A stretch of 64,000 bases of DNA from Polaribacter sp. WD7. Its GTDB lineage: Bacteria > Bacteroidota > Bacteroidia > Flavobacteriales > Flavobacteriaceae. Shown piece by piece: positions 20,359-29,777 of the stretch; the stretch's first letter is position 1, and the number at the start of each line of letters is the position of its first letter. Under the pieces are notes generated by a model that was given only the letters and a program-made list of their open reading frames with translations, had not been told where the DNA came from and ran no database searches. Position numbers and translations under genes: made by a program. The stretch is from positions 1-64,000 of the forward strand of contig NZ_QPEJ01000016.1 in the NCBI RefSeq assembly GCF_003335085.1, in the 5' to 3' direction.

Positions 20359-23300
20359 TTACTGTCTTATAGAAACAATTATTTTTTTAATATCTCCTGA
20401 TCTTTTAAATAGCTTATTACTATTATCTGTATCTAGTTTTAAATCATTTATTTCAAAACTTTTACCACCTGTATGGAATATATGTAGTTTATTTTTATCA
20501 GATAGTTGATATAAAATTGGTACCTGACAATAGGTAAATGCTAATGAATTTTTAGGAAGTGTTATTGTTTTTTTATTATTTTCTACGTTAACATAATTAA
20601 AATCTTTTGGCTTGCTTAAAAACTCTTCTTTTCTTAATAATCTCGGGTTAAACGTAACTATTCCGTTTTTTACAAATACACCCAACTCGCCAATTCTAGA
20701 TAAAATATCTTCTTTTACTTGTCCTGTCATTCCTGGTTGTTGTGCACCTTTTGTTGCAGGTGTGTGCGAATAAGGATCTGTAGGAAAAGCACCATACAGT
20801 TCTGGTGATTTATGCACTCCTATTCCTTCATTAATTTCATAATAATGCTCTAACAATCGCCCAATAATCTCATCACTTTCATTGTTATGAATTGCCAACC
20901 AACAATTTTCTTGAACAGCCAACAATAATTTAGAAACCATATGCCAATATATAGACCCCAACCCTTCATAACCAAAGAAAGTACCTGATCTTCCTGTAAA
21001 CGATTTATGATCAAACATTTCTTCATATACATTTAAAAGCAACTCTTTTTCTTTTGCAACTAAAGGTTGATATTCTTTTGGTAAACTCTCTAAACCATGC
21101 TTTAAAATTTCTGCGTTATTAAAGTTTCCATTAAAATGATAATTGCCTGCTACATCTTTTTCTATAATTTGATTATTTCCTTCAGATAGCAACTGTTGCA
21201 ATAATTTAGATTTATTAACAGCTGTTTGAGGAACATTATTTTTATCTAAAAATCTACCCAAATTTTTGTTTGGGTATAAAATGTAACTGTATTGATCTTC
21301 TCTAAACAACGCACTTGCTTTTAAACCATCTAAGGCTGCCAGAGCTTGTTGTGAAGATAAATGACCAGAACTTAAAGCTGCTACTTGCCCTTCTAACATT
21401 TCTGACAAGTATGAAATAGATACTTCTTGATCATTTTCTACCGTCATTAAATTATAAGCATGATAAAGGTTATCTTTTCGCTTATTAGCATCTATAGTTT
21501 GTGATGTGTATTTTTTGACAATGTTAAAAAAGTGTATTAATTCTTTTTTAGAAAGCAATGTTTTTTTATTCTGAAACCCTTTTTTGTAAATTTTTTCTCT
21601 GTATTCGCTTCCTGCTTCACCCACACCATCTAAAACAGATTTTCTATCTGCGTCAGCGATATTTTTTGACAAGATTTCTTGGTTCTCTATTAAGGAAGTC
21701 AAAACTTTATTAAAAAAAGTGACCAACTCATCAGATATTAAGATATTTTCTACAGCTGAGTTAGAAACAACTTCTTCAAAAAACACAATAAAACGATGTA
21801 AATAACAGAGTGTTACCATAGAAACTCCATTACCAACTAAAGCATTATTAGCATCATTCCATTCTGGTCTTTGTGTATTCATCCAAATACCTCCTTCCGG
21901 AATAAAATTTGACACTTTTGCTAATACAGTTGCCAAAAGTTTTTCTAGCATATTTACTCTATAAATATGACTGTTAGTATCTGTTAGTAAAGCCCCATCC
22001 GCACCTATTTTTGCTCTTAATTTGTCTATTTTATGATGCAATTTATCATCAAAATCTATGGTGTCTTTAGGATTTTTGAGAGTTTCTTGGTAGCTCTTAA
22101 TTTTATAAGGCACATTTGCATACACAAATACTTCTTCTGTAAAATTTTCAGATAATTTGCCTGGATAATAATTTTCTATAAATTCTAAGAATTTTAAAAG
22201 ATAGATAATTTGGTGATCTCCCCAATAACCAATATAAGACCAAGGATCTTCTGGTTCTATAATTTCCCAGTCAAAACCACCTTTGGTAACTCTATAGGGA
22301 TTGTAGCCATCAAAAGTAGTTGCATTTAAAAACTTATAAATCATTCCCTCTATAAACTCAGGATAAGAATGAGCTAAAGCTTCCCAGTTTTGGAAAATAT
22401 CTCTCCAATTGCCTTCATAATCTAAGATTTTAGACCCGTCTATTTCACTCTGAGTATTGATCGAAAAACGATTCCAAGGTCTACTAGGATCACCATGTCT
22501 ACGACTAAATTTTAACGGTAGATACTCAAAACACAATCTTTTAAAATCTTTGTCTTCATTCGTTTGTGCTTTATTTTTTAAGTAATCTACCGTAAATTTT
22601 TCTGGTAATTTTGTAAGTTTTTTTTGCTGATTTTTAAACACTTCTACATTTGCTGCAAACAAGTACTCTTTAAAATCTTCTTTTTCTATGGTGTATCCAT
22701 CATCAAAAATACCACCTCTCATAATATTAAAAAGTGTGTTTGCAAAATGACGTGTATTTCTAAGTTGAATTTCACCTAATTGCAATCCGTCAGAAGCACC
22801 TACCAATTCTACCAAATGCGATGTACCTTCATCTATACTTTCTTGAATTAACTGTGATAAATTTGCTTCTTTACGAATAAGTTTAGCTAAACCATGATAA
22901 TCATTTAGATCTTGATTTACATTAGCAACCAACATCCATGAAGATGATAACTTGCTTTCTAAAGAGATATTTTGTATTGTAAAATATGCTCCTTTTTCTG
23001 CTTTTACATCTATTTCTTGTTCAATGTCCTCTCCTTTTCTAAATGCATTTAACTGTCTTGAAGAACTTAAGTATATTGGGTTTTTAACTCCTAAAGACCA
23101 AACTAAGTTTGCTTTTAAAGCTTCACTTGGTTCTGCTTTATCTACTATAATTGCACTCAAAGCGTAAATGCCAATACCGGTATCTGTTTCTACTTCGCAT
23201 TTTTTGTAAGCGTCAACTAAATTACTTCTAATACCCTGTATTGCAGATGTTACACCATAAGGTAAAATATTTTGAATACCATCTAAAATAGTTATCTCTA

Positions 23301-23817
23301 CTTTACTCTCTGAATTATTAACTAGCTCAGATTTCTTTATAAAACCATACTCATTAGATGTATTCCAATGATACCTGTATGTAAGCTGTAAATCTTCGTT
23401 TACCTCTTCAAAAATAACTTTGTTTCCGTAGCTATTTTTGTATAAATTTCTTCTAATTTTATATACTCCTTCATATTTATCAGAAAATGGTTCCCAAATA
23501 AAGATTTTATTGTCTTTATGGATTTGTACAATGGTTTTACTGCCTGTTATGTCTGCAGATTCTGTAATTTTATCATCTGTATAATATGGAAAAAGAGCAC
23601 TTTCTGCATCTTTTCTTCCAGCAGTTAACCCACCATTACTTGAAATAAACATCCAATGATTTGAGTTACTTACAAGGCTCATAAAAAAAGGCCTCATTGT
23701 ATTACTATTGGAAATTTTGTAATACACTTCATTATCAAATTCCACGAGTTCTCCTTTAACTTCTAGAGCTTGTGTATTTGCAATATTCTTACCTAAATAA
23801 ATGGTTTTCTTAGTCAT
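20359..23817 (-). CDS. GH149-type beta-1,3-oligoglucan phosphorylase
   Basis: 1,152 residues, no signal peptide. The (alpha/alpha)6 core is related to GH94 phosphorylases, with a long N-terminal beta-sandwich region (residues about 1-330). The motif PEWNDANNALVGNG places the general acid at D655, equivalent to the DWND aspartate of GH94. EPEDPWSYIGYWGDHQ (521-536) lines the active site. The length and the motifs match GH149, which cleaves beta-1,3-gluco-oligosaccharides with phosphate to give glucose-1-phosphate; known GH149 genes cluster with GH17 and GH30 genes as here. It saves ATP in the cytosol. A 154-base gap with two weak hairpins precedes it, so an internal promoter is possible. Confidence 0.82.
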   Translation of the reverse strand: MTKKTIYLGKNIANTQALEVKGELVEFDNEVYYKISNSNTMRPFFMSLVSNSNHWMFISSNGGLTAGRKDAESALFPYYTDDKITESADITGSKTIVQIHKDNKIFIWEPFSDKYEGVYKIRRNLYKNSYGNKVIFEEVNEDLQLTYRYHWNTSNEYGFIKKSELVNNSESKVEITILDGIQNILPYGVTSAIQGIRSNLVDAYKKCEVETDTGIGIYALSAIIVDKAEPSEALKANLVWSLGVKNPIYLSSSRQLNAFRKGEDIEQEIDVKAEKGAYFTIQNISLESKLSSSWMLVANVNQDLNDYHGLAKLIRKEANLSQLIQESIDEGTSHLVELVGASDGLQLGEIQLRNTRHFANTLFNIMRGGIFDDGYTIEKEDFKEYLFAANVEVFKNQQKKLTKLPEKFTVDYLKNKAQTNEDKDFKRLCFEYLPLKFSRRHGDPSRPWNRFSINTQSEIDGSKILDYEGNWRDIFQNWEALAHSYPEFIEGMIYKFLNATTFDGYNPYRVTKGGFDWEIIEPEDPWSYIGYWGDHQIIYLLKFLEFIENYYPGKLSENFTEEVFVYANVPYKIKSYQETLKNPKDTIDFDDKLHHKIDKLRAKIGADGALLTDTNSHIYRVNMLEKLLATVLAKVSNFIPEGGIWMNTQRPEWNDANNALVGNGVSMVTLCYLHRFIVFFEEVVSNSAVENILISDELVTFFNKVLTSLIENQEILSKNIADADRKSVLDGVGEAGSEYREKIYKKGFQNKKTLLSKKELIHFFNIVKKYTSQTIDANKRKDNLYHAYNLMTVENDQEVSISYLSEMLEGQVAALSSGHLSSQQALAALDGLKASALFREDQYSYILYPNKNLGRFLDKNNVPQTAVNKSKLLQQLLSEGNNQIIEKDVAGNYHFNGNFNNAEILKHGLESLPKEYQPLVAKEKELLLNVYEEMFDHKSFTGRSGTFFGYEGLGSIYWHMVSKLLLAVQENCWLAIHNNESDEIIGRLLEHYYEINEGIGVHKSPELYGAFPTDPYSHTPATKGAQQPGMTGQVKEDILSRIGELGVFVKNGIVTFNPRLLRKEEFLSKPKDFNYVNVENNKKTITLPKNSLAFTYCQVPILYQLSDKNKLHIFHTGGKSFEINDLKLDTDNSNKLFKRSGDIKKIIVSIRQ

Positions 23818-23971
23818 TATAAAGTTATACTTAAAACATGCCTAGACATGAAAACAATATTGTTGTTTTAATTTTTGGTTATAGTAATCCGCAGAATCAG
23901 ATTACTGATTTTGAAAAATTTATATTCTGAAAAAAATTGGTTATATTTTTTTAATACTTCTAACCTATATT

Positions 23972-24823
23972 TTATTGATACACTCTAACATAGTCTACTA
24001 ACATTTTTTGAGGAAAAAGAGTCTCATCATTAGGAGAACCGGGTAAATTACCACCAACGGCTACGTTAAGAATAATGTAAAACGGTCTATTAAAAACCCA
24101 TTCACCTTGGCCATTTGTTTCGTCTTCAACAGTTTCAGGTGTTATTGATTGATATAAATCTCCGTCTACGTAATAATTAATTCTATTGGGACTCCATTCT
24201 ATTCCAAAAACATGAAAACCATTATCAAATCTATCATTTTGAAGTTGGTATTCTTTAGATATAGATTCACCTCCAGAATATCCAGGTCCATGAACAGTAC
24301 CAAATACTATGGTTGGTTGATTTCCTAAATATTCCATAATATCAATCTCACCAATTTGTGGCCATTGTAACGTACCCCCTTCATCATCACCCAAAAGCCA
24401 AAAAGCTGGCCATATTCCTTTTCCTGTAGGCAACTGTATGCGCGCTTCAAATCTACCATGTTGTTGCTCAAACAAACCTCTAGTATTAATTCTTGCAGAT
24501 GTATAAGAAGACCCCATAAAAGCCTCTTGGTTTGCGGTAATTACTAAGGCACCATCTTCTACAATAATATTCTCTGGTCTGTTTGTGTAATATTGTAATT
24601 CATTGTTACCCCAACCAGGAATGCCCTGTTCAGACCCATCACCTAAGTCAAAAACCCATTTTGTTGTATCAACAGCTCCGTTTACATCAAATTCGTCTTG
24701 CCAAATTAAATTATTAAGTGTAGTTACAGTTTGTGTAGTATCTGTTTCACAACTAACTAAAATTAAAACACTTGCGAATATGAATGTTTTGATATATATC
24801 TTGTAATTGAATATGTTTTTCAT
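23972..24823 (-). CDS. GH16-family endo-beta-1,3-glucanase (laminarinase) lipoprotein
   Basis: 283 residues. Lipoprotein signal peptide with lipobox VSC (C25), followed by the acidic ETD, which fits a surface-export signal. The GH16 beta-jelly-roll carries GEIDIMEYLG: nucleophile E159, D161 and acid/base E164. The EIDIME form (with the bulge Met) is that of laminarinase-type GH16 enzymes. WQDEFD near residue 41, GRFEARIQLP and PFYIILNVAVGG are other family landmarks. It should make the first endo-cuts in laminarin at the cell surface. It is catalytic domain only, with no CBM; the neighbouring lipoprotein may supply binding. Confidence 0.93.
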   Translation of the reverse strand: MKNIFNYKIYIKTFIFASVLILVSCETDTTQTVTTLNNLIWQDEFDVNGAVDTTKWVFDLGDGSEQGIPGWGNNELQYYTNRPENIIVEDGALVITANQEAFMGSSYTSARINTRGLFEQQHGRFEARIQLPTGKGIWPAFWLLGDDEGGTLQWPQIGEIDIMEYLGNQPTIVFGTVHGPGYSGGESISKEYQLQNDRFDNGFHVFGIEWSPNRINYYVDGDLYQSITPETVEDETNGQGEWVFNRPFYIILNVAVGGNLPGSPNDETLFPQKMLVDYVRVYQ

Positions 24824-24844
24824 TTGTAAAACTTTAAAAGGTTA

Positions 24845-26317
24845 TTAATTTCTGTAGAAATAAATGTTATCAATTAAGAAAGAGCCTCTGTTAGATACTA
24901 ACACAAAATATCCTATGTTATTTAAATTAGGAGAGCCTGAGCCACCACCACCAGTTGGTAGTGTAAAAGCATTTAACGGAATATCTAAACCTACCCATTC
25001 TCCTTCTCTTAATTGACTGGTTGCATTAAATCCTCCTGCAGTATCATCTGTTCCTCGTAATCCATTATCTGTATCGTTAGGACCAAAATCTATAAGTTCT
25101 ACTGTAAGGGCGGTTCCTGGAGGGCTTGTTAACTGAACATCTACATGAATATGTGTAAAACTAGACACATCTACAGTTCCGTCCCATCCTATACCTACAA
25201 AATTTAAATTACCATAAATTATATGTTGATTATTGTTAAAGCTAGAGGTTTCTATTTGTACACCGTTACCATTAAAAGTCCCAGGATCTAAACCTGTTAC
25301 ACCAGAATAAGTATCACTATAAAGAGATAAAACATTAGCTGCTGGACGCGTTGGGATTGGAGCATTTTCAAACGGACCTGTAGCCGTTATTGTTAAAGAT
25401 CCTGCTGCATCTATATCTCCTATTGCTGCTGTTATGACGGCAGTACCCTCATTTAAAACAGTAATTTCTCCTGTTTCTGAAACGGTAGCAATGTTGGTGT
25501 CTGAAGAGTTAAATGTAAAATAATTAGTAGATAACTCTACTGTTTGGTTTACACCTGATGCTAAATTTGCTGTATATGAGATACCTGTAGTTTGAATACT
25601 AGAGCCAGAAAAGGTTTCTACAGTTTGATCTACTCCATTAAATATAGCTGGTTTTAATTGACCTAATGTTCCTAGTTTTTCAAACTGCATTTCATCAAAC
25701 CACATGGTAAATCCAATGTTATCATCAAAAGAAGAACCTAAAGCAGGATCATCATTTTGCAAAATATCAAAGGAACCTGCAGAAAATAAAAACATTCCTT
25801 TTTCTTGGGTTAATCTTGATGCATCTGGAATAGGAATGGTTATTTTTCTCCAATCTGTTGACAATTGAAACCTTGTGCTAACAGGAAACTGATCTAATTC
25901 AAAATCTGTACCAAAACCAACTTCTACTGTAGCTGTTACTGTACCTTTTGCCCAAAATGTTAATGCATCGTAGCCAGATAAATCTCTACCAGCACCTCTA
26001 TCTTTAAAAATACCCCCAATAAAGTTACCATTAGGATCACTAGGTGTTGGCACATCTATTCTTATAGAACTAGTACCTTCAAAAGCAACATCATTATCTG
26101 TACCAAAACCTTCTGTATTTGCACCAACAGCTGGGTCAAATGAAATAAAGAATTCATCTGTAAGACCTACAGGGTTATCTGTATATATAAACGGTGTTGT
26201 TGGAAAAGTCGCAGGAACTGCATTATCCGAAATCTCTCTTTCACAACTTGTAGCTATTACTAGAATTAAGCTTAAACAAAATGTGATTTTTAAATATTTA
26301 TATTTTCTTGTTTTCAT
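24845..26317 (-). CDS. Surface glycan-binding lipoprotein with Big_2 domain
   Basis: 490 residues, lipobox ATSC with C25 followed by the acidic EREISD, consistent with surface display. Three domains: residues about 40-215, a CBM-like sandwich (GGIFKDRGAGRDLSGYDALTFWAKG, with FWFDEMQFE-type end); residues about 220-312, a bacterial Ig-like Big_2 domain (NSSDTNIATVSETGEITVLNEGTAVITA, interrupted here for length); residues about 320-490, a second sandwich ending in SFLIDNIYFYRN that is homologous to the second domain of the T9SS protein at 13427-14713. No catalytic residues. It probably plays the glycan-binding part that SusE/SusF or SGBP proteins play elsewhere. It is 11 bases after the barrel-fusion gene. 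Confidence 0.8.
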   Translation of the reverse strand: MKTRKYKYLKITFCLSLILVIATSCEREISDNAVPATFPTTPFIYTDNPVGLTDEFFISFDPAVGANTEGFGTDNDVAFEGTSSIRIDVPTPSDPNGNFIGGIFKDRGAGRDLSGYDALTFWAKGTVTATVEVGFGTDFELDQFPVSTRFQLSTDWRKITIPIPDASRLTQEKGMFLFSAGSFDILQNDDPALGSSFDDNIGFTMWFDEMQFEKLGTLGQLKPAIFNGVDQTVETFSGSSIQTTGISYTANLASGVNQTVELSTNYFTFNSSDTNIATVSETGEITVLNEGTAVITAAIGDIDAAGSLTITATGPFENAPIPTRPAANVLSLYSDTYSGVTGLDPGTFNGNGVQIETSSFNNNQHIIYGNLNFVGIGWDGTVDVSSFTHIHVDVQLTSPPGTALTVELIDFGPNDTDNGLRGTDDTAGGFNATSQLREGEWVGLDIPLNAFTLPTGGGGSGSPNLNNIGYFVLVSNRGSFLIDNIYFYRN

Positions 26318-26328
26318 GTTGTTCTTGT

Positions 26329-29300
26329 TTATTTTCCTATGTTGATGTGAATATATGTTCTAATTTCCCACTCTGAACCGTTTGGAAACCCTACAGGACT
26401 TAATATTGGTTGGGTTGCAAATGCACTAGCTGTTGTAGTTGGTGAATATCTTGGTGAAAATTCATTAAGAGAACGCCACGTGCCCATTATACCAACCTTA
26501 GTATCTGGTAAAATAAACCAATCTGGCTTACCTAATGATGTAGATACATCTAATACTAACTGTAAAGGAAATGTGAGGTTAAAGTCTCTATGATAGTCAA
26601 AAGGTCCCCAATCGTTAACTTTAACCATTCCTGTCAATTTCATTTTATTGAAAATCATTCTTAAGTCTGCTCCACCTCTGTAAATTGTTCTCTCACTATC
26701 TCCATTAGCTTGACCAGTTCCATAGTAAAAGTTAGCTATTAGACCTAGATTTGAATGTACCTTGGATACCATTCTAGAATGAATTTCCCACAAATCTTGT
26801 GCAGGTGCAGATTGTGCAAAAGCAAAGAAAGATCTATCTGGTAAAAAACCTATTGCAGCGTCTTGAGTGGTTGGTAAATGACGATAAACAAAACCTAAAT
26901 TAAATGCAAATTTTGCATCTTCTACTCTATCATTATCCCATTGATACATGTAAGTTGCTGGGGTAGGATCAAAAGTAAATAAAATTTCACCTCCTGTAGT
27001 TTCTCTGTTTCCTCCTCTAACAGAAAAAGGATCATCTACCCAGTTTCTTAACCTACCTGGAGCTGCAACTGTATTAGATATAGGATCTACTAAAGGTTGT
27101 TGGTACAAGAAGTTTGGTGCTATTTGAAATTTTCCCCCAAAATTATAAGCTATTCCTGAAAGGAAATTTGCCATGTTACCACTACCTGAATCTTTTAACT
27201 TCCAACCAGTAAAAGTTAATGTTGGATCTACACCTCCATTAGCTACCAAGCCCATTACAGAACCTTGAGCATACCAATTAAAGCCTCCTTTTGTGTAAGT
27301 TACCTTAGCTTTACCACCCCAATTGTCTTTAGATTGAATTCTATCATTAACTACTTCTCCATTATCTCTTACATCTTGATAAACTCTTCCGTTTAAGGGT
27401 CTACCTCCCCACATTGCTCCTAAAATCCATCCAAAATGATTGCCTTTCTTTTCAAAAGCTATTGTTGCTCTTTCTGTAGGTAATGCCGGAATTACACCCG
27501 ATCTTGCTTGTGCTGGATCTAGAATACGATTTCCGTTTTCATCTACACCGTTACCGTTTACTATATCTCTGTGATATACTGCAGAAAAGTCTAATTTACC
27601 TAGTTTTCTTTGATATTTTAACAAAACTGCTGGGTTTGCCCCCCACCAAAGTTGCGGTCCAAATGCAGCCTTTAAGCCTTTTAAGGCTCCTTTACCGTCT
27701 ACTTCTACACCTAAAATCTCTCCATTGTAAATATCTAAATTAGGACCATAATTTGCTTCTGGATACAATCCAAAAAAATCGCCTTCATATCCCCAGTGAT
27801 AATGACCTGTTCTATAAAAACCTCTCATATCAAAATCTTCTGCATTCCACTCAAAAGAAGCGTTGTATACTCTTAATCTATTATTATCTGTAAGTGTTAT
27901 TGGTCCGTTGGGTGAGTTGACTTGTATAGGTCTACCAACATTTTCATAAAAAATTTCATTTATAGGATTACCTGCTACATTTCCTAAAATATTAAAATTT
28001 ACTTCTGCTCTCATATTGTTGGTTGGTTTACCCTGTATACCAACAAAATAAGATTGCATATGATCAAAGCCTTGTCTATCTGGAAAAGCTTCACCTGTTC
28101 CATCTGACAACTCTGGTGTTGTTATTAAAGAACCACCTGTATTAAAAGTTGTAAATTTTGCTTGTAAATTACTAATTTGTAATTTTTGACCTCCACCAAC
28201 TGCTGCCTTATCTCCTCTTGCTCTTAAAACAGCATCCATAAGATTGATTTTATTAAAATGATTTTTAAAATCTTCTTTGGTACTTTTAAACGGGTTAAAA
28301 GTATGTGCTTCTTTTAAGGCATAATATGACGCTCTAGGATATAGGGTGTATAAACCCCTAATATCTGTTGGCCCTTTGGCTGCAATACCAAACCATTCTT
28401 CATTCATGTTTTTATCTCCTGTTTTGGCTTGATCTCTATTATAACCATTACTTGCCCATGAAGCCTCGGTATCATGTAAATCTGCATTTTTTCTATCGTC
28501 AAAACCTGCTTTAAACCATCCATCACTAGATTGAAAAGTAAACCCTCCTATAGAGTTTTGAGCCTTACCAAGTCCGTAGGCGTTTTCATATATCTCTTTC
28601 CAATTACTTACCATATAATGCGCTTGCATTAATTGATCCTCTTTATTATCTCTTGCATTGTATGCATCTGAACCAAATTCTGTAAATAAAATTGGTTTTC
28701 TAAACTCTTTTTTAACTCTATCAAAAGCATCATAAAAAGACTCTCCTCGATACATATTAGTACCATAAATATCTAAATCTACACATTCATCTGCTACAAT
28801 ATCTAAATACAATAAATCTCCATTACATATTCCTACTGGATGATTAGGATCTATTTTTTTAATGGCTAAAGCTGCTTCATTAAACAACCTATACATTGCT
28901 CTAGCTTCTGCTCTTTTGGCTTTATCTTGATCATTTATTACAATACCTTCATCTGTTTCTGCGCCTTCCCAAGTTAAGTGATAATTATTTTCATTACCCA
29001 GCATAAAAAGCAACAAACCTGGTGTGTCTTTGTACATTTTTGCCATTTTTACAGAGGCCTCTATAAGATGTTTTTTAACTTTAGCTGTCCCGTATTTAGT
29101 TTTAGGGTACCAAACACCGTCTAGGGTTAGTCCGTAGGCTCCAAATTGATGATTAATCATTGTATAGATTCCAAAATTCTCATAGACATATGTAATCCAC
29201 TTTGGAGGCATACCTATATAAGTTCTAATTGCATTAACACCCATATTTTGCCATAAAGGCATTTCTTGATCTAAACCTGCTTTTATGATTTCATCTGATT

Positions 29301-29496
29301 TTTCCCAAAATTTTGCATCTAGCACATTGTAACCTATAGGAACATAATCCCAATTGATACCATTTACAATAAATGGTTGACCATTTACCTCTAGCCTCAT
29401 ACCCTTTTCATCTTGTACCACAGAAACTGTTTTGTTCTGTGCATAAGTACCTAGAGTAAGTAAGATAACTACTAATCTTAGTAAACTGTTTTTCAT
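26329..29496 (-). CDS. GH2-like (clan GH-A) hydrolase fused to an outer-membrane beta-barrel
   Basis: I chose ATG 29496, not the upstream in-frame ATG at 29562, because it begins a clean signal peptide (MKNSLLRLVVILLTLGTYAQ); the protein is 1,055 residues. Residues about 30-410 form a TIM barrel resembling the GH2 catalytic domain: VNGQPFIVNGINW near 37-49, FMLGNENN with acid/base E169, ILFTEFGSD with nucleophile E273. Residues about 430-1055 have the alternating amphipathic strands and polar loops of an outer-membrane beta-barrel (TKGGFNWYAQGSVMG, FNLGFVYRHL, HSNLGLIANFYYGTG) and end in IHINIGK. There is no TonB plug. It is the first gene of the glucan operon, where a SusC/SusD pair would be expected. 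Inferred role: coupled cleavage and passage of glucan through the outer membrane. The exact GH family is uncertain. Confidence 0.8.
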   Translation of the reverse strand: MKNSLLRLVVILLTLGTYAQNKTVSVVQDEKGMRLEVNGQPFIVNGINWDYVPIGYNVLDAKFWEKSDEIIKAGLDQEMPLWQNMGVNAIRTYIGMPPKWITYVYENFGIYTMINHQFGAYGLTLDGVWYPKTKYGTAKVKKHLIEASVKMAKMYKDTPGLLLFMLGNENNYHLTWEGAETDEGIVINDQDKAKRAEARAMYRLFNEAALAIKKIDPNHPVGICNGDLLYLDIVADECVDLDIYGTNMYRGESFYDAFDRVKKEFRKPILFTEFGSDAYNARDNKEDQLMQAHYMVSNWKEIYENAYGLGKAQNSIGGFTFQSSDGWFKAGFDDRKNADLHDTEASWASNGYNRDQAKTGDKNMNEEWFGIAAKGPTDIRGLYTLYPRASYYALKEAHTFNPFKSTKEDFKNHFNKINLMDAVLRARGDKAAVGGGQKLQISNLQAKFTTFNTGGSLITTPELSDGTGEAFPDRQGFDHMQSYFVGIQGKPTNNMRAEVNFNILGNVAGNPINEIFYENVGRPIQVNSPNGPITLTDNNRLRVYNASFEWNAEDFDMRGFYRTGHYHWGYEGDFFGLYPEANYGPNLDIYNGEILGVEVDGKGALKGLKAAFGPQLWWGANPAVLLKYQRKLGKLDFSAVYHRDIVNGNGVDENGNRILDPAQARSGVIPALPTERATIAFEKKGNHFGWILGAMWGGRPLNGRVYQDVRDNGEVVNDRIQSKDNWGGKAKVTYTKGGFNWYAQGSVMGLVANGGVDPTLTFTGWKLKDSGSGNMANFLSGIAYNFGGKFQIAPNFLYQQPLVDPISNTVAAPGRLRNWVDDPFSVRGGNRETTGGEILFTFDPTPATYMYQWDNDRVEDAKFAFNLGFVYRHLPTTQDAAIGFLPDRSFFAFAQSAPAQDLWEIHSRMVSKVHSNLGLIANFYYGTGQANGDSERTIYRGGADLRMIFNKMKLTGMVKVNDWGPFDYHRDFNLTFPLQLVLDVSTSLGKPDWFILPDTKVGIMGTWRSLNEFSPRYSPTTTASAFATQPILSPVGFPNGSEWEIRTYIHINIGK

Positions 29497-29641
29497 AATT
29501 ATAATGTTTAATTGATGATGAAATTTGATTTTTACAAGCCTATTGATTGATAAGAATTTCACAGAAAATCAAAATCAAAATTCAGTGATTATTTGAATTA
29601 CATAAAATTATGGCTATTTTTTTATTAAAACAATAAAAAAT

Positions 29642-29661
29642 ACCTCAACAAAAAACATACA
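29642..29661 (-). promoter_or_regulatory. Shared 20-bp upstream box, copy 2
   Basis: ACCTCAACAAAAAACATACA, identical over 20 bases to 14778-14797. It lies 146 bases upstream of the chosen start of the barrel-fusion gene. On the transcribed strand it begins TGTATG, like the direct-repeat units further upstream. Confidence 0.55.
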
Positions 29662-29743
29662 ATACAAAAAACACTACTTCACACAAGAAAATAGCTATAT
29701 TTTGTTTGTTTTTTTATATGATTAAATAGACAATAAAGTAGAT

Positions 29744-29777
29744 TGTATGGGTAATGTATGGTAAAATGTATGTGATG
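29744..29777 (-). promoter_or_regulatory. Three tandem TGTATG-type units, candidate regulator binding site
   Basis: TGTATGGGTAA (29744-29754), TGTATGGTAAA (29755-29765) and TGTATGTGATG (29767-29777) start 11 and 12 bases apart. They correspond to the two-unit site upstream of the CBM/T9SS gene. They lie about 100 bases further from the gene than the shared 20-bp box, as in the other promoter region. Confidence 0.6.

Noticed and set aside
20359..23817. GH94 cellobiose/cellodextrin phosphorylase
   Set aside because: The catalytic Asp motif is shared, but the length of 1,152 residues and the GH17/GH30/GH16 neighbourhood fit GH149 better. A profile search would decide.
29497..29562. ATG 29562 as the start of the barrel-fusion protein
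   Set aside because: It would add 22 residues in front of a normal signal peptide, giving an atypical export signal. ATG 29496 starts directly at it.
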